From the NCBI GenBank assembly GCA_964521105.1, contig CAZFPO010000003.1:1-64000 (forward strand): a stretch of DNA of 64,000 nucleotides, written 5' to 3'. A program made the translations under genes and the position numbers. Of this stretch, positions 35,201-43,620 are shown piece after piece. Positions within the stretch are counted from its first letter, which is position 1. Each line of letters opens with the position of its first letter. The stretch comes from JAQUGA01 sp964521105 (GTDB lineage: Bacteria; Bacteroidota; Bacteroidia; Bacteroidales; WCHB1-69). The notes beneath the pieces were generated by a model. The model did no database searches. It had not been told where the DNA came from and saw only the letters and a list, made by a program, of their open reading frames with translations.

Positions 35201-35584
35201 CTATTGTTTATGTTCGCTATTGCCATCTCCATGACTACATGCTTTTTGGATGGGTTTGGTTGTATCGGAATATTCGGTGAAATATCCAATTTTTTCAATT
35301 TCTTGAACCAATGCTTTAGTACTGACAATTTCCGAATTATGTTCGATGGTTACAATTTTTGTTTCAACATCGGCATTAACTTTAGTAACTCCGTTCACTT
35401 CAGATAATTTTGTTTCAAGTAATTTTTTGCCGTTTGGACAATGAAATCCTACTTTTACTTTAAAAACATTTTGTTTTGCTGTTGCTTCTGGAATAACCGG
35501 AACTTGAGTAGTTACGGTTTGTGCGGTAAGTGTAAAAACACTGGTAATACCTAATAAAAACAGAAATAGAATCGCTTTTTTCAT
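35201..35584 (-). CDS. exported heavy-metal-associated (HMA)-like domain protein
   Basis: A 127-residue protein: signal peptide (AILFLFLLGITSVFTLTAQ), then a ferredoxin-like HMA pattern at residues 41-103 (VFKVKVGFHCPNGKKLLETKLSEVNGVTKVNADVETKIVTIEHN...LVQEIEKIGY). In copper chaperones the loop is GMxCxxC; here it is GFHCPNGK with a single Cys. The tail holds a further Cys and several His (KACSHGDGNSEHK), which could bind metal. Periplasmic metal binding is plausible but not shown. ATG start; a -7 box (minus-strand TATCTTTG, 35610-35617) lies upstream. Single gene. Confidence 0.75.
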   Translation of the reverse strand: MKKAILFLFLLGITSVFTLTAQTVTTQVPVIPEATAKQNVFKVKVGFHCPNGKKLLETKLSEVNGVTKVNADVETKIVTIEHNSEIVSTKALVQEIEKIGYFTEYSDTTKPIQKACSHGDGNSEHKQ

Positions 35585-35659
35585 AATTATAATGTTATTA
35601 ATTCAAGGACAAAGATAAGAAAAAGAAGAATTCGATTTTATCTTTTTATGATAAACCCG

Positions 35660-36046
35660 CTAATCTGTTTTTATGATATAATAGCCGTTCATATCTTTAT
35701 TAAGCGATTCAATTTCGATAATTGAAAATTCGCGAATTATTTTTTCATCCTTCATTAATTTTAGAACTTGATACTCCTCGGGAATATGTTTATTGAATTT
35801 TATTCCAAATATTTTAGAATAGCCACCCGACATAGAGGGAATATTAACCGTGTATACATTTCCTATCGGCAATATTTCATCATATTTGCCAGCTCCTTGA
35901 TGTAGAAACATTTTTGTCGATTTGTCTTTTGTGTCCGCATAAACAATTTTATAGTTTTTGGGGTTAGATTTGATATCCGCAATCACACATGAATTAAGGA
36001 ATAGGCTAATTAAAAAAAATGAAAGGAGCAAAATGGTGTTTTTCAT
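35660..36046 (-). CDS. small lipoprotein of unknown function
   Basis: A 128-residue protein with a type II signal peptide ending in lipobox LNSC (Cys20), followed by a short beta-rich domain (YKIVYADTKDKSTKMFLHQGAGKYDEI, GNVYTVNIPSMSGGYSKIFGIKFN). No family recognised. ATG start; -7-like box (minus-strand TATTTTTG, 36060-36067) directly upstream. It stands alone between the HMA-like gene and tRNA-Lys. Confidence 0.7.
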   Translation of the reverse strand: MKNTILLLSFFLISLFLNSCVIADIKSNPKNYKIVYADTKDKSTKMFLHQGAGKYDEILPIGNVYTVNIPSMSGGYSKIFGIKFNKHIPEEYQVLKLMKDEKIIREFSIIEIESLNKDMNGYYIIKTD

Positions 36047-36084
36047 GTTTAATTTTTTTCAAAAATAGTGTTTTTTATAAAATA

Positions 36085-36116
36085 AAAATGCTTGCATAAA
36101 ATTATGCAAGCATTTC
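36085..36116 (-). terminator. hairpin after tRNA-Lys
   Basis: A 13-bp stem (AAATGCTTGCATA / TATGCAAGCATTT) with a 3-5 nt loop and T-rich flanks lies about ten bases downstream of the tRNA on the minus strand. Confidence 0.75.
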
Positions 36117-36125
36117 GTTTTATTG

Positions 36126-36198
36126 TATCCCCGGGGGGGCTCGAACCCCCGACCCATTGATTAAGAGTCAATTGCTCTACCAACTGAGCTACGGAGAC
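36126..36198 (-). tRNA. tRNA-Lys (anticodon CUU)
   Basis: Acceptor GTCTCCG pairs with CGGGGAT (two G-U), discriminator A. D arm GCTCAGTTGGTAGAGC. Anticodon stem-loop ATTGA-CTCTTAA-TCAAT gives CUU. T arm CGGGGGTTCGAGCCCCC. CCA is not encoded. 73 nt. Confidence 0.95.
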
Positions 36199-36310
36199 AA
36201 ATAAACTGACTGCAAAAGTACATTTTTTCTGTAATAAAAAGAATTGTTTTTTGATATGACAAAAAAATTGACATCAAAAATATCTTTACCAATCAAATTT
36301 TCGGAACTCT

Positions 36311-38644
36311 TTAAAAATTGATGCGATATAATGCCATTGGAAACAATCCCATTTGATACTCCGTTTCAACAACTTTATTCTTTTTGTCGTACGATTCTTT
36401 TAATACATTATTATGATTTGTCACATTTTGAATATCTATGGCAAACTCCTGCGAAAATTTCTTTTTATTATGCTTGAATCCAATTCTTACATCCATTCTA
36501 AAATAATTTGGATTACGCTTTTCGTATGCATTCTCCCAATTAATAACCTTTCTGTTTTGTGCTATTGATTTTTGCAAATCGATTTCCAATTTTGGATTTC
36601 CTCCAGCATAAGTACCTCGAAAATTAAACGTAATTCGGTTTTGTTTTTCAATACCAACAGGGAGTTCGTATCCAAACAGCCCATTGAGAACAAAATTGTT
36701 GTTAAATGCTGTGTTTCGCTCTACTCCATTATAATCGTAATATTTCGATTGAAATAAAGAGCTCGTTACCAAAAAGTAATAGTTATTTTGAAAGAATTTC
36801 TCGAGTGTTATTTCTACCCCATAGTTTTTCCCAGTTGCTTTATTAACTAAACTATCGGGTACAATAATTTCAAAATCGGCACCCGAATTTATAAGTGACT
36901 CTATGGGCGAAGATTGAGAAATTGGAATATTAAAAAGATGCTGATAGTATGTTTCTAGTTTTAATCGCATTTGCTTTGAAATGTTTAAATCGTACCCCAA
37001 AACACCATGAATACTTTTAGATAGACCCAGATTTTTGTTTGAATTATAGGCGATTCCGTTTGAGTCGTAACTTTCGGATAAATATACAATACTTGCTTGT
37101 GTTTGGCTATGAATACCAAAACCCATGTTTATTGCATGTTTTTCGCTCATTTCATAACTCAAACCAAGTCGTGGCTCAACATTGTATGATTGATTATAAT
37201 CCAAATAAAGAAAATTCAACCCGCTCGACATCGATAAGTTGTTGCTAAAATTATGCTTCCATTGCCCGAAAGCTGTTAATAAACTCATGCTTCCTCTAGT
37301 ATCTCGCAATACTTCCCAATAATTTATGTCGTCTCCATTTTCATCGGTTCGGGTTGTAAAGGAGCTGTCCGAAAAATCTAAATAGTCTCTGGTGAAATTT
37401 ACCCCAAACGAGATGTTATTTTTGGCATTTATTTTTGTTTTTTCAAATACTGAAAACGTGAATTTTGTTTCTTGAAAATTTGCCATATAATCGGGCTTAA
37501 AATAACGATATTCATAATTTTTCGACTGTGCATATTGAATCGAGGATTTCACTTCAATCCTGGTTTTATTACTCAAAAACCGCACAAATGTAACTCCAAT
37601 TACTCCTGTATTATTTTGAATAGTATCTCTTTTTGTTGTGTCTTTTGTCGTTTCCAATCGATCTAAACCTCCAATTCCGAAAATTGAAATATATCCTTTT
37701 TTTACTGGAAAATTCATTTTAAAGCTTAGGTCTTGGTAACGTGGAGTAGAGGATTTTTTACCCACTTCGAGACCCATCATATTGAGCAACGAAAGCATAG
37801 AGTATCGATAATTTACAATGAACGACGATTTGTTTTTCTTCGAAATCGGACCTTCGGCTCCAAGTTCGAATCCATTAAATCCAACTTGCCCCATAAATTC
37901 GTGTTTTTCGTTGTTCCCATTTCGCATTTTAAGGTCAAAAACACCACTAGTTGCATTGGCATACTCCGCCGGAAATGCACTTGAAAAAAAATCTGAATTC
38001 GACAGCAAATTATTATTCAACATACTAATCGCACCACCGGTTGTTCCCATTGCCCCAAAATGACTGGGGTTTGGAATGTTAAAACCGTCAAGTCTCCAAA
38101 GCAAACCAATTGGTGAATTTCCGCGAATAATTATATCGTTTCGCTCATCATCCCCAGTACTGACTCCTGCGAAGTTTTTTGCCATTCGAGATGGATCACC
38201 TAAACTTCCAGCGTAACGCTCTGTTTCTTCAATCGAAAAAGTACGAACACTAATAACGGCCATTTCATTTTGAGCTTTCGATTTTTCGACAGTAGCTGTA
38301 ATACTCACTTCTTTCAAGGAGGTAACACTTTCCTGAAGTTCTATGGTTAAAACAGTTTCTTTACCACTACTAATAAGTATATCATTTAGGGTTTTTGAAT
38401 TATAGCCAATAAACGAAACAATAAATGATTGCCTTCCTAACGAAACATTTGTTAATCTGAAATTTCCATTGGCATCAGTACTTGTTCCTGAATTTGTCCC
38501 GGCAATTTGAATATTTACACCAGGCAATGGAAGTTTACTGTCCATATCCAAAACGGTTCCACGCACTACTTGTCCCGATGGTTGTTGCGAAAATGCACAA
38601 AATCCTAAAACGACAAGAATAAGGGTTAAATATATTCGATTCAT
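36311..38644 (-). CDS. TonB-dependent outer-membrane receptor with carboxypeptidase-regulatory-like domain
   Basis: A 777-residue outer-membrane transporter. Signal peptide (YLTLILVVLGFCAFSQ), then a CarboxypepD_reg-like domain (VVRGTVLDMDSKLPLPGVNIQIAGTNSGTSTDANGNFRLTNVSLG) at about 25-110, a plug domain (YAGSLGDPSRMAKNFAGVSTGDDERNDIIIRGNSPIGLLWRLDG) at about 140-230, and a beta-barrel ending in MGLFPMALYRINF with a terminal Phe. No SusD partner lies beside it, so it is not a classical glycan locus; a small-molecule, metal or peptide substrate is more likely. It follows a TetR regulator by 24 bases on the same strand, so uptake is probably ligand-controlled. Confidence 0.92.
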   Translation of the reverse strand: MNRIYLTLILVVLGFCAFSQQPSGQVVRGTVLDMDSKLPLPGVNIQIAGTNSGTSTDANGNFRLTNVSLGRQSFIVSFIGYNSKTLNDILISSGKETVLTIELQESVTSLKEVSITATVEKSKAQNEMAVISVRTFSIEETERYAGSLGDPSRMAKNFAGVSTGDDERNDIIIRGNSPIGLLWRLDGFNIPNPSHFGAMGTTGGAISMLNNNLLSNSDFFSSAFPAEYANATSGVFDLKMRNGNNEKHEFMGQVGFNGFELGAEGPISKKNKSSFIVNYRYSMLSLLNMMGLEVGKKSSTPRYQDLSFKMNFPVKKGYISIFGIGGLDRLETTKDTTKRDTIQNNTGVIGVTFVRFLSNKTRIEVKSSIQYAQSKNYEYRYFKPDYMANFQETKFTFSVFEKTKINAKNNISFGVNFTRDYLDFSDSSFTTRTDENGDDINYWEVLRDTRGSMSLLTAFGQWKHNFSNNLSMSSGLNFLYLDYNQSYNVEPRLGLSYEMSEKHAINMGFGIHSQTQASIVYLSESYDSNGIAYNSNKNLGLSKSIHGVLGYDLNISKQMRLKLETYYQHLFNIPISQSSPIESLINSGADFEIIVPDSLVNKATGKNYGVEITLEKFFQNNYYFLVTSSLFQSKYYDYNGVERNTAFNNNFVLNGLFGYELPVGIEKQNRITFNFRGTYAGGNPKLEIDLQKSIAQNRKVINWENAYEKRNPNYFRMDVRIGFKHNKKKFSQEFAIDIQNVTNHNNVLKESYDKKNKVVETEYQMGLFPMALYRINF

Positions 38645-38668
38645 AAAGCTTTTCTTTTGGATTGATTT

Positions 38669-39277
38669 TTATTTCAAATTATTAAAAAATTTTTCGATTG
38701 CATTTGAAACAAAAACTTTTGGATTTTCGATTTCTACCGGTCCTCCATTTTGACCGACAACTAGAGACGTTACTCCGTGAATAAACGCCCAAATAGTAAA
38801 CGTTGTAATTTCGACATCTGCACTCGCGAAATACTTTTCCTCGATACATTTTACCACTGATTGTCGAAGTAAATCGTAGGCAAAGCGTCCTTCTTCCCAT
38901 TCATCCGGAGAACTCAATCCTTTTTGTTTATACGACATTACAAATATTAGATTGTAATATTCTGGATTTTCCATTGCGAAACCGACATACATCATCCCCA
39001 TTTTTTTTATTTTTTCAAAAATTGTATCATCTCCTTCAAATGCTTTTTTTTGATAATCGGATAAAATTTTAAATCCTTCGCGGTGTAAAGCCATTAGTAT
39101 GTCGGCTTTATCCTTAAAATACAAATAAATTGTAGCTGGTGAGTATTCAATTTTTTCGGCAATTTTCCGAATGGTTACATTTTCGAAACCATTACTTAAA
39201 AATAATTCAATAGCGGTTTTTTGGATAATTAACTTACGCTCTTCGCGTTCCCGCTCTTTTCTTTCGCTTATTCCCAT
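38669..39277 (-). CDS. TetR/AcrR-family regulator upstream of the TonB receptor
   Basis: A 202-residue repressor-type protein with a charged N terminus (SERKEREREERKL) and a clear helix-turn-helix (LFLSNGFENVTIRKIAEKIEYSPATIYLYFKDKADIL). The C-terminal region (NAIEKFFNN ending, with GVTSLVVG) is TetR-like. It is the first gene of a two-gene operon with the TonB-dependent receptor. The promoter region carries three alternating half-sites (39302-39324), which suggests autoregulation. The ligand is unknown. Confidence 0.9.
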   Translation of the reverse strand: MGISERKEREREERKLIIQKTAIELFLSNGFENVTIRKIAEKIEYSPATIYLYFKDKADILMALHREGFKILSDYQKKAFEGDDTIFEKIKKMGMMYVGFAMENPEYYNLIFVMSYKQKGLSSPDEWEEGRFAYDLLRQSVVKCIEEKYFASADVEITTFTIWAFIHGVTSLVVGQNGGPVEIENPKVFVSNAIEKFFNNLK

Positions 39278-39301
39278 AGTTTAAAACTGAAAATGAATAT
39301 A

Positions 39302-39341
39302 GTTTATAATCTAAACAGTGTTTATTTTATTTGCAAAGTTA
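39302..39341 (-). promoter_or_regulatory. candidate TetR operator and -7 box
   Basis: GTTTA-taatc-TAAAC-agt-GTTTA (39302-39324) forms two overlapping inverted repeats sharing the middle half-site; TAAACAGTGTTTA is the tighter one. A TAACTTTG -7 box lies on the minus strand at 39334-39341, so a bound repressor would cover the transcription start. No good -33 box was seen. Confidence 0.5.
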
Positions 39342-39782
39342 ATATTATTTTGAAATAAAAAAATATTTGACAAAAAATAAATCGTTTGACAAACATCCAG
39401 TTTTCAATTTCTGATTTTTCAGAAAACTTTAAACCTTTGGTACGACAAAAATTTTTGTTTTATTAATCGGAAATCTGAACCGTTTTTTTATGATTTATTT
39501 TTGAACTTGCAGTGCAACAAAGTACTAAATTAATCGGAATAAAGTATGTTTATTGAAAACACTTATTGGTCATGTGTCTTGTTTTTCCTATATCCACTAG
39601 GCATTATAATAAATATATTTTCAAATCTGGCATAATCAGCTCCAACAACACTTTCATAAAACAAAATTTGGGTCAAACCAGAGTAAGCGATAGAATTAAT
39701 GAGAAGACTATGAATTAAAAAATGAAAGTAGACTTTTGTATAAATTATGTACTTTTGCAATTGAATTTTTAAGAAATAACCG
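39342..39782. other. gene-free AT-rich stretch
   Basis: About 440 bp between the divergent TetR and thioredoxin-like genes. The only recognisable signal is TACTTTTG at 39750-39757, a -7 box for the downstream gene, without a good -33 partner. A 78-codon minus-strand frame across 39563-39799 has no family resemblance and overlaps the start of the thioredoxin-like gene; I do not call it. Confidence 0.5.
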
Positions 39783-40310
39783 ATGTCTAAATTATACAAA
39801 TCAATACTTATTATTTGCTTGTTTATTACAAACGTTTTAATGGCTCAAACCCCAACCTATATGTTTGATGAAAAAAGTGGTCAAGAAATAATGCTTGGAA
39901 AATGCGAGGAATCTTTCCTTAAAAAGGGAGTCTTTGGTGAATACTATTCATTGGAATATCCAAATTACATTCCCAATCCCGAAGTGATTAATCAAATAAA
40001 AAGCCTATTAAAAACGAATAAAACTCAATACGAAGTGGTAGTAGTTTTAGGAACATGGTGTGGTGATAGTAAGGATCAGGTTCCTCGTTTTATAAAAATA
40101 ATGGATTCGATAAACAATCAAAATTTAACGATTCAAACATATATTTGTGTTGACCGAACAAAATCGGCTCCAAGCTTAAAAATGGAGGATTATAAAATTG
40201 AAAAAATTCCAACCTTCATTTTTTATAAAAACAATATTGAAATTGGAAGAATCGTTGAAACCCCTTTAAAAAGCCTCGAATCGGATCTTTTGGAAATTTT
40301 AAATAAGTAA
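39783..40310 (+). CDS. exported thioredoxin-fold protein
   Basis: A 175-residue protein with a signal peptide (SILIICLFITNVLMAQ) and a thioredoxin-like fold: strand YEVVVVLGTWCGDSKDQVPRFIKIMDSI, then TIQTYICVDRTKSAPS, and the cis-Pro loop KIEKIPTFIFYKNNIEIGRIVE. The active-site motif is WCGDSK, with one Cys instead of CxxC, so classic dithiol chemistry is unlikely; a mono-thiol or peroxiredoxin-like role is possible. It lies six bases upstream of panC and is probably co-transcribed. Confidence 0.82.
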   Translation: MSKLYKSILIICLFITNVLMAQTPTYMFDEKSGQEIMLGKCEESFLKKGVFGEYYSLEYPNYIPNPEVINQIKSLLKTNKTQYEVVVVLGTWCGDSKDQVPRFIKIMDSINNQNLTIQTYICVDRTKSAPSLKMEDYKIEKIPTFIFYKNNIEIGRIVETPLKSLESDLLEILNK

Positions 40311-40316
40311 ACACAC

Positions 40317-41156
40317 ATGCTGGTTTTTAACACTCGGAAATCAATTGAAGATTACCTAAACATTCAACAAAACCAAAATTTACAAGTTGGCTTTGTTCCT
40401 ACCATGGGAGCATTACATCAAGGGCATAAAACGTTGTTAGAACGCTCCTTTCGCGAAAACAATCTCACTGTTTGTAGTATTTTTGTTAATCCATTACAGT
40501 TTAACAACAAACAAGATTTAGAAAAATATCCTCGCAACATCGAAGCCGATATTGAATTTATTAAGGATTGTTGCGATGTGCTTTTTATCCCCGAATATTC
40601 TGAAATATATCCTGAACAACCTGCCGAAAAATTCAACTTTGGAAATTTAGACTTAATACTAGAAGCCGAATTTCGCCCTGGACATTTTTATGGTGTTGCT
40701 GCTGTTGTAAAACGGTTTTTCGAAATCATTAAACCTCATAAAGCCTATTTTGGTTTAAAAGATTATCAACAGCTCCAAATTGTGCAATCGATGGTTAAAC
40801 AATATCAAATTGCAGTGGAGATAATTTCGTGTAACATTGTTAGAGAAGATGACGGATTAGCAATGAGTTCCCGAAATCAACGATTAAGCATTGATGAACG
40901 AAAAATTGCACCTTTAATCTATCAAGTATTACAAAAATCTTCTGAAATTATAAAAGAAAAAGGGGTTTCTGCTTCAAAAGAATTTGTTTTTAATACCTTT
41001 GCAGCGAATAAACAATTCCGAATTGAATATTTTGAGTGGGTAGATGTTGATTCGTTTGAAATTTTATCTAATTCCACACAAAATATGGTTGGTTTAATTG
41101 CAGTTTGGCTCGGAAATGTTCGTTTAATTGACAATATTACAATTTCTACAAAATAA
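40317..41156 (+). CDS. panC: pantothenate synthetase
   Basis: Ligates pantoate and beta-alanine with ATP to form pantothenate, the precursor of CoA. The 279 residues show VPTMGALHQGHKTLLERS with the HxGH nucleotide motif, FVNPLQFNNKQDLEKYPR, EAEFRPGHFYGVAAVVKRFF, FGLKDYQQLQIV and the KMSKS-like loop AMSSRNQRL. Length is normal. ATG start; followed at once by panD, which supplies beta-alanine. Confidence 0.96.
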   Translation: MLVFNTRKSIEDYLNIQQNQNLQVGFVPTMGALHQGHKTLLERSFRENNLTVCSIFVNPLQFNNKQDLEKYPRNIEADIEFIKDCCDVLFIPEYSEIYPEQPAEKFNFGNLDLILEAEFRPGHFYGVAAVVKRFFEIIKPHKAYFGLKDYQQLQIVQSMVKQYQIAVEIISCNIVREDDGLAMSSRNQRLSIDERKIAPLIYQVLQKSSEIIKEKGVSASKEFVFNTFAANKQFRIEYFEWVDVDSFEILSNSTQNMVGLIAVWLGNVRLIDNITISTK

Positions 41157-41162
41157 TTAACA

Positions 41163-41504
41163 ATGCAAATACAAGTTTTAAAATCAAAAATACATCGCAT
41201 TCGTGTTACTCAAGCAAATCTCGATTACATTGGGAGTATTACCATAGATGAAGATTTAATGGATGCCGTAAATTTGATAGAAAATGAAAAAGTTCATGTG
41301 GTAAATATAAACAATGGCGAACGTCTTGAAACTTATGTAATTAAAGGAAAAAGAGGTTCGGGTACTATTTGTTTAAATGGACCTGCTGCACGAAAAGTAC
41401 AAATTAATGACATCGTAATCATTCTTTCGTTTGCCTCAATGGATTTTGAAGAAGCAAAATCGTTTAAACCAATGATAATTTTTCCAGAATCTGAAAATAA
41501 ATAA
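41163..41504 (+). CDS. panD: aspartate 1-decarboxylase
   Basis: Pyruvoyl-dependent enzyme that makes beta-alanine from aspartate. The 113-residue proenzyme has the self-cleavage site Gly24-Ser25 in LDYIGSITIDEDLMDA, where Ser25 becomes the pyruvoyl group; NGERLETYVIKGKRGSGTICLNGPAA is also conserved. Six-base gap after panC, so the two pantothenate genes are co-expressed. Confidence 0.96.
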   Translation: MQIQVLKSKIHRIRVTQANLDYIGSITIDEDLMDAVNLIENEKVHVVNINNGERLETYVIKGKRGSGTICLNGPAARKVQINDIVIILSFASMDFEEAKSFKPMIIFPESENK

Positions 41505-41532
41505 TCACAGGCTAAAAAATTAACCTATGATT
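41503..41532. terminator. weak hairpin between panD and buk
   Basis: AATCACAGG (41503-41511) and CCTATGATT (41524-41532) pair fully on the minus strand with one U-G. It sits between the convergent panD and buk stops. No T run, so function is doubtful. Confidence 0.35.
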
Positions 41533-41537
41533 AGATG

Positions 41538-42617
41538 TTATTTGTATTCGCTAGCGTTTACCTCACCAGATAAAATAAGATATCCATTAAGAGCCAATGC
41601 TCTCATTTCGTCTTCGCCAGGATAAACAGAGATAGTTGCCAAAAATTCAATTCTTTCTTTAACTTTTGCCACAAATGGCTTTCCATAAGCAATTCCGCCT
41701 GTGAGTAATATTGCATCAATTTTACCTTTTAAAACAGTAGCCATGGCACCAATTTCTTTTGCCACTTGATAAGCCATTGCCGATTCAATTAATTCGGCTT
41801 TTGCATCTCCGGCAGCAGCTCTTTTTTCAACTTCGTAAGCATCGTTAGTGCCCAAATAGGCAACAAAACCACCTTGTCCGGTAATCATTTTTTTAACTTC
41901 AGCCAGTGTATATTTTCCACTAAAACAAAGTTTCGCCAATTGACCAACAGGAAGTGTTCCACTACGTTCGGGACTAAAAGGACCTTCGCCATTTAGCGCT
42001 TCATTTACATCAACAACACGCCCTTTTAAATGTGCTCCAACACTAATTCCACCGCCCAAATGAACTACAATTAAATTTAGGTCTTCATATTTTTTGTTAA
42101 TGTCTTTAGCATAAGTTCGAGCTATTGCCTTTTGATTTAATGCATGAAAAATTGAGACACGTTCAAAAAGAGGATGTCCCGAGATTCTTGCAATTTCTTC
42201 TAGTTCATCAACCACCACTGGATCGGCAATAAAAGCCCTTGAACCTTCAATCGATTTAGCTATATCGTTAGCAATAAGTCCACCCAAATTACTGGCATGT
42301 TCGCCGTTAATTCCATTTTTTAAATCTTCTATCATGACATCATTAACCGTATAAACGCCCGAAGGAATAAATTTCACTAATCCCCCTCTGCCAACGATAA
42401 TTTTTAAATTATTTAAATCAATGTTAGCCGCTTTAAGCTCTTCTAAAATTATATTTTTTCTAAACTCGTACTGATCGGTAATTTTAGCAAAAGGAGCTAA
42501 TTCTTCAGAGGTATGTTTAATGTTTTTTACAAAAATTTGATTTTCGCCAGCAAAAACAGCAATTTTGGTTGATGTTGAGCCTGGATTTATCGCTAAAATT
42601 AATTGGTTTTGCTTCAT
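41538..42617 (-). CDS. buk: butyrate kinase
   Basis: Transfers phosphate from butyryl-phosphate to ADP, giving butyrate and ATP, in the cytoplasm. The 359 residues belong to the acetokinase fold: N-terminal LAINPGSTSTKIAVF, then VGRGGLVKFIPSGVYTV, VHLGGGISVGAHLKGRVVDVNEALNGEGPFSPERSG, and ILLTGGIAYGKPFV. The ERSG and GGGIS context separates butyrate kinase from acetate kinase. It lies 28 bases after ptb on the same strand. Branched-chain acyl-phosphates are also used by family members. Confidence 0.95.
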   Translation of the reverse strand: MKQNQLILAINPGSTSTKIAVFAGENQIFVKNIKHTSEELAPFAKITDQYEFRKNIILEELKAANIDLNNLKIIVGRGGLVKFIPSGVYTVNDVMIEDLKNGINGEHASNLGGLIANDIAKSIEGSRAFIADPVVVDELEEIARISGHPLFERVSIFHALNQKAIARTYAKDINKKYEDLNLIVVHLGGGISVGAHLKGRVVDVNEALNGEGPFSPERSGTLPVGQLAKLCFSGKYTLAEVKKMITGQGGFVAYLGTNDAYEVEKRAAAGDAKAELIESAMAYQVAKEIGAMATVLKGKIDAILLTGGIAYGKPFVAKVKERIEFLATISVYPGEDEMRALALNGYLILSGEVNASEYK

Positions 42618-42645
42618 GTTTACTTATTATGTTTTTGGTTAATAA

Positions 42646-43548
42646 TTATGCTAGGGCTGCTGCGAGAGCAATTGAATACAATTTGGTTTTAGCGGTGTCG
42701 CCACGTGAAGAAAGAACACAAGGTACTTTTGCTCCCATAACGTTAGCTGCAATTTCGGAATGGTTAAACTTAGTACATGCTTTGTAAAATACATTTCCGC
42801 TTTCAATATTTGGGAAAAGCAAACAATCGGCATCACCCGCCACAGTTCCTGTAAGTTTTTTAGTTTCGGCACTCTCTTTATCAATAGCAACATCAAGAGC
42901 CAAGGGTCCATCAACATAAGCTCCTTTAATTTGTCCCCTATCAGCCATTTTTGATAATATTGCCGCATCAATGCATGCTTGCATTCCGGTTGAAACTTGT
43001 TCGGTTGCAGCAATTAAAGCTACTTTTGGTTTTTCAATTCCAATAGCATGGGCTGTTTTAATTAAAAAATTAACAATAATTCCTTTTTGTTTTAAATCGG
43101 GGTCGGGAATAATTGCACAATCGCTGGCAATCATTAATTTGTGATAGGCTGGATTTTCCACAACGGCTACATGAGTTAATACTGCTTTAGCATCCATTAA
43201 ACCTTTTTCTTTGTCTAAAATTGCTCGCATGTATTTATCGGTACTAACTAAGCCCTTCATAAGGATTTCGCCTTCGCCGTCGTTAATTAGTTTAACTGCT
43301 AATTTTGTAGCTTTCATTTCGTCGGCTTCCTGAATAATTTTAAATTTTCCAGCATCAATTTTAAGTTCGGCACAAACTTTTTTAATGGTATCTACATCGC
43401 CCGTTAAAATGGCATCAATTATACCCTTATCTACTGCTTCATTAACGGCTTCTATGGTGTGAGCATCGTTTGCAAAAGCAGCTACTAATCTTTTTTTTCC
43501 TTTTGTTTTTACTAGTTCAACTAATTGATCAAGTTTTGTTATTCCCAT
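42646..43548 (-). CDS. ptb: phosphate butyryltransferase
   Basis: Exchanges CoA for phosphate on butyryl-CoA to yield butyryl-phosphate for buk. The 300 residues show the phosphotransacetylase fold: NDAHTIEAVNEAVDKGIIDAILTGD, LMKGLVSTDKYMRAILDKEKGL, IVNFLIKTAHAIGIEKPKVALIAATE and ANVMGAKVPCVLSSRGD. The start is the ATG at 43548. The frame is open to a TTG at 43581, but a -7-like box (minus-strand TATTTTTG, 43579-43586) overlaps that TTG. With buk it forms a two-gene operon for ATP from acyl-CoA; the enzymes that make butyryl-CoA are not in the window. Confidence 0.93.
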   Translation of the reverse strand: MGITKLDQLVELVKTKGKKRLVAAFANDAHTIEAVNEAVDKGIIDAILTGDVDTIKKVCAELKIDAGKFKIIQEADEMKATKLAVKLINDGEGEILMKGLVSTDKYMRAILDKEKGLMDAKAVLTHVAVVENPAYHKLMIASDCAIIPDPDLKQKGIIVNFLIKTAHAIGIEKPKVALIAATEQVSTGMQACIDAAILSKMADRGQIKGAYVDGPLALDVAIDKESAETKKLTGTVAGDADCLLFPNIESGNVFYKACTKFNHSEIAANVMGAKVPCVLSSRGDTAKTKLYSIALAAALA

Positions 43549-43620
43549 TTTACATTTATTTTGTGTTTGTATATCCCACAAAAATAAAAAAAAATTAACA
43601 CGAATAAAAATTCACAAGGG

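Noticed and set aside
39563..39799. 78-codon minus-strand frame
   Set aside because: Overlaps the start of the thioredoxin-like gene, low-complexity hydrophobic sequence, no family resemblance.
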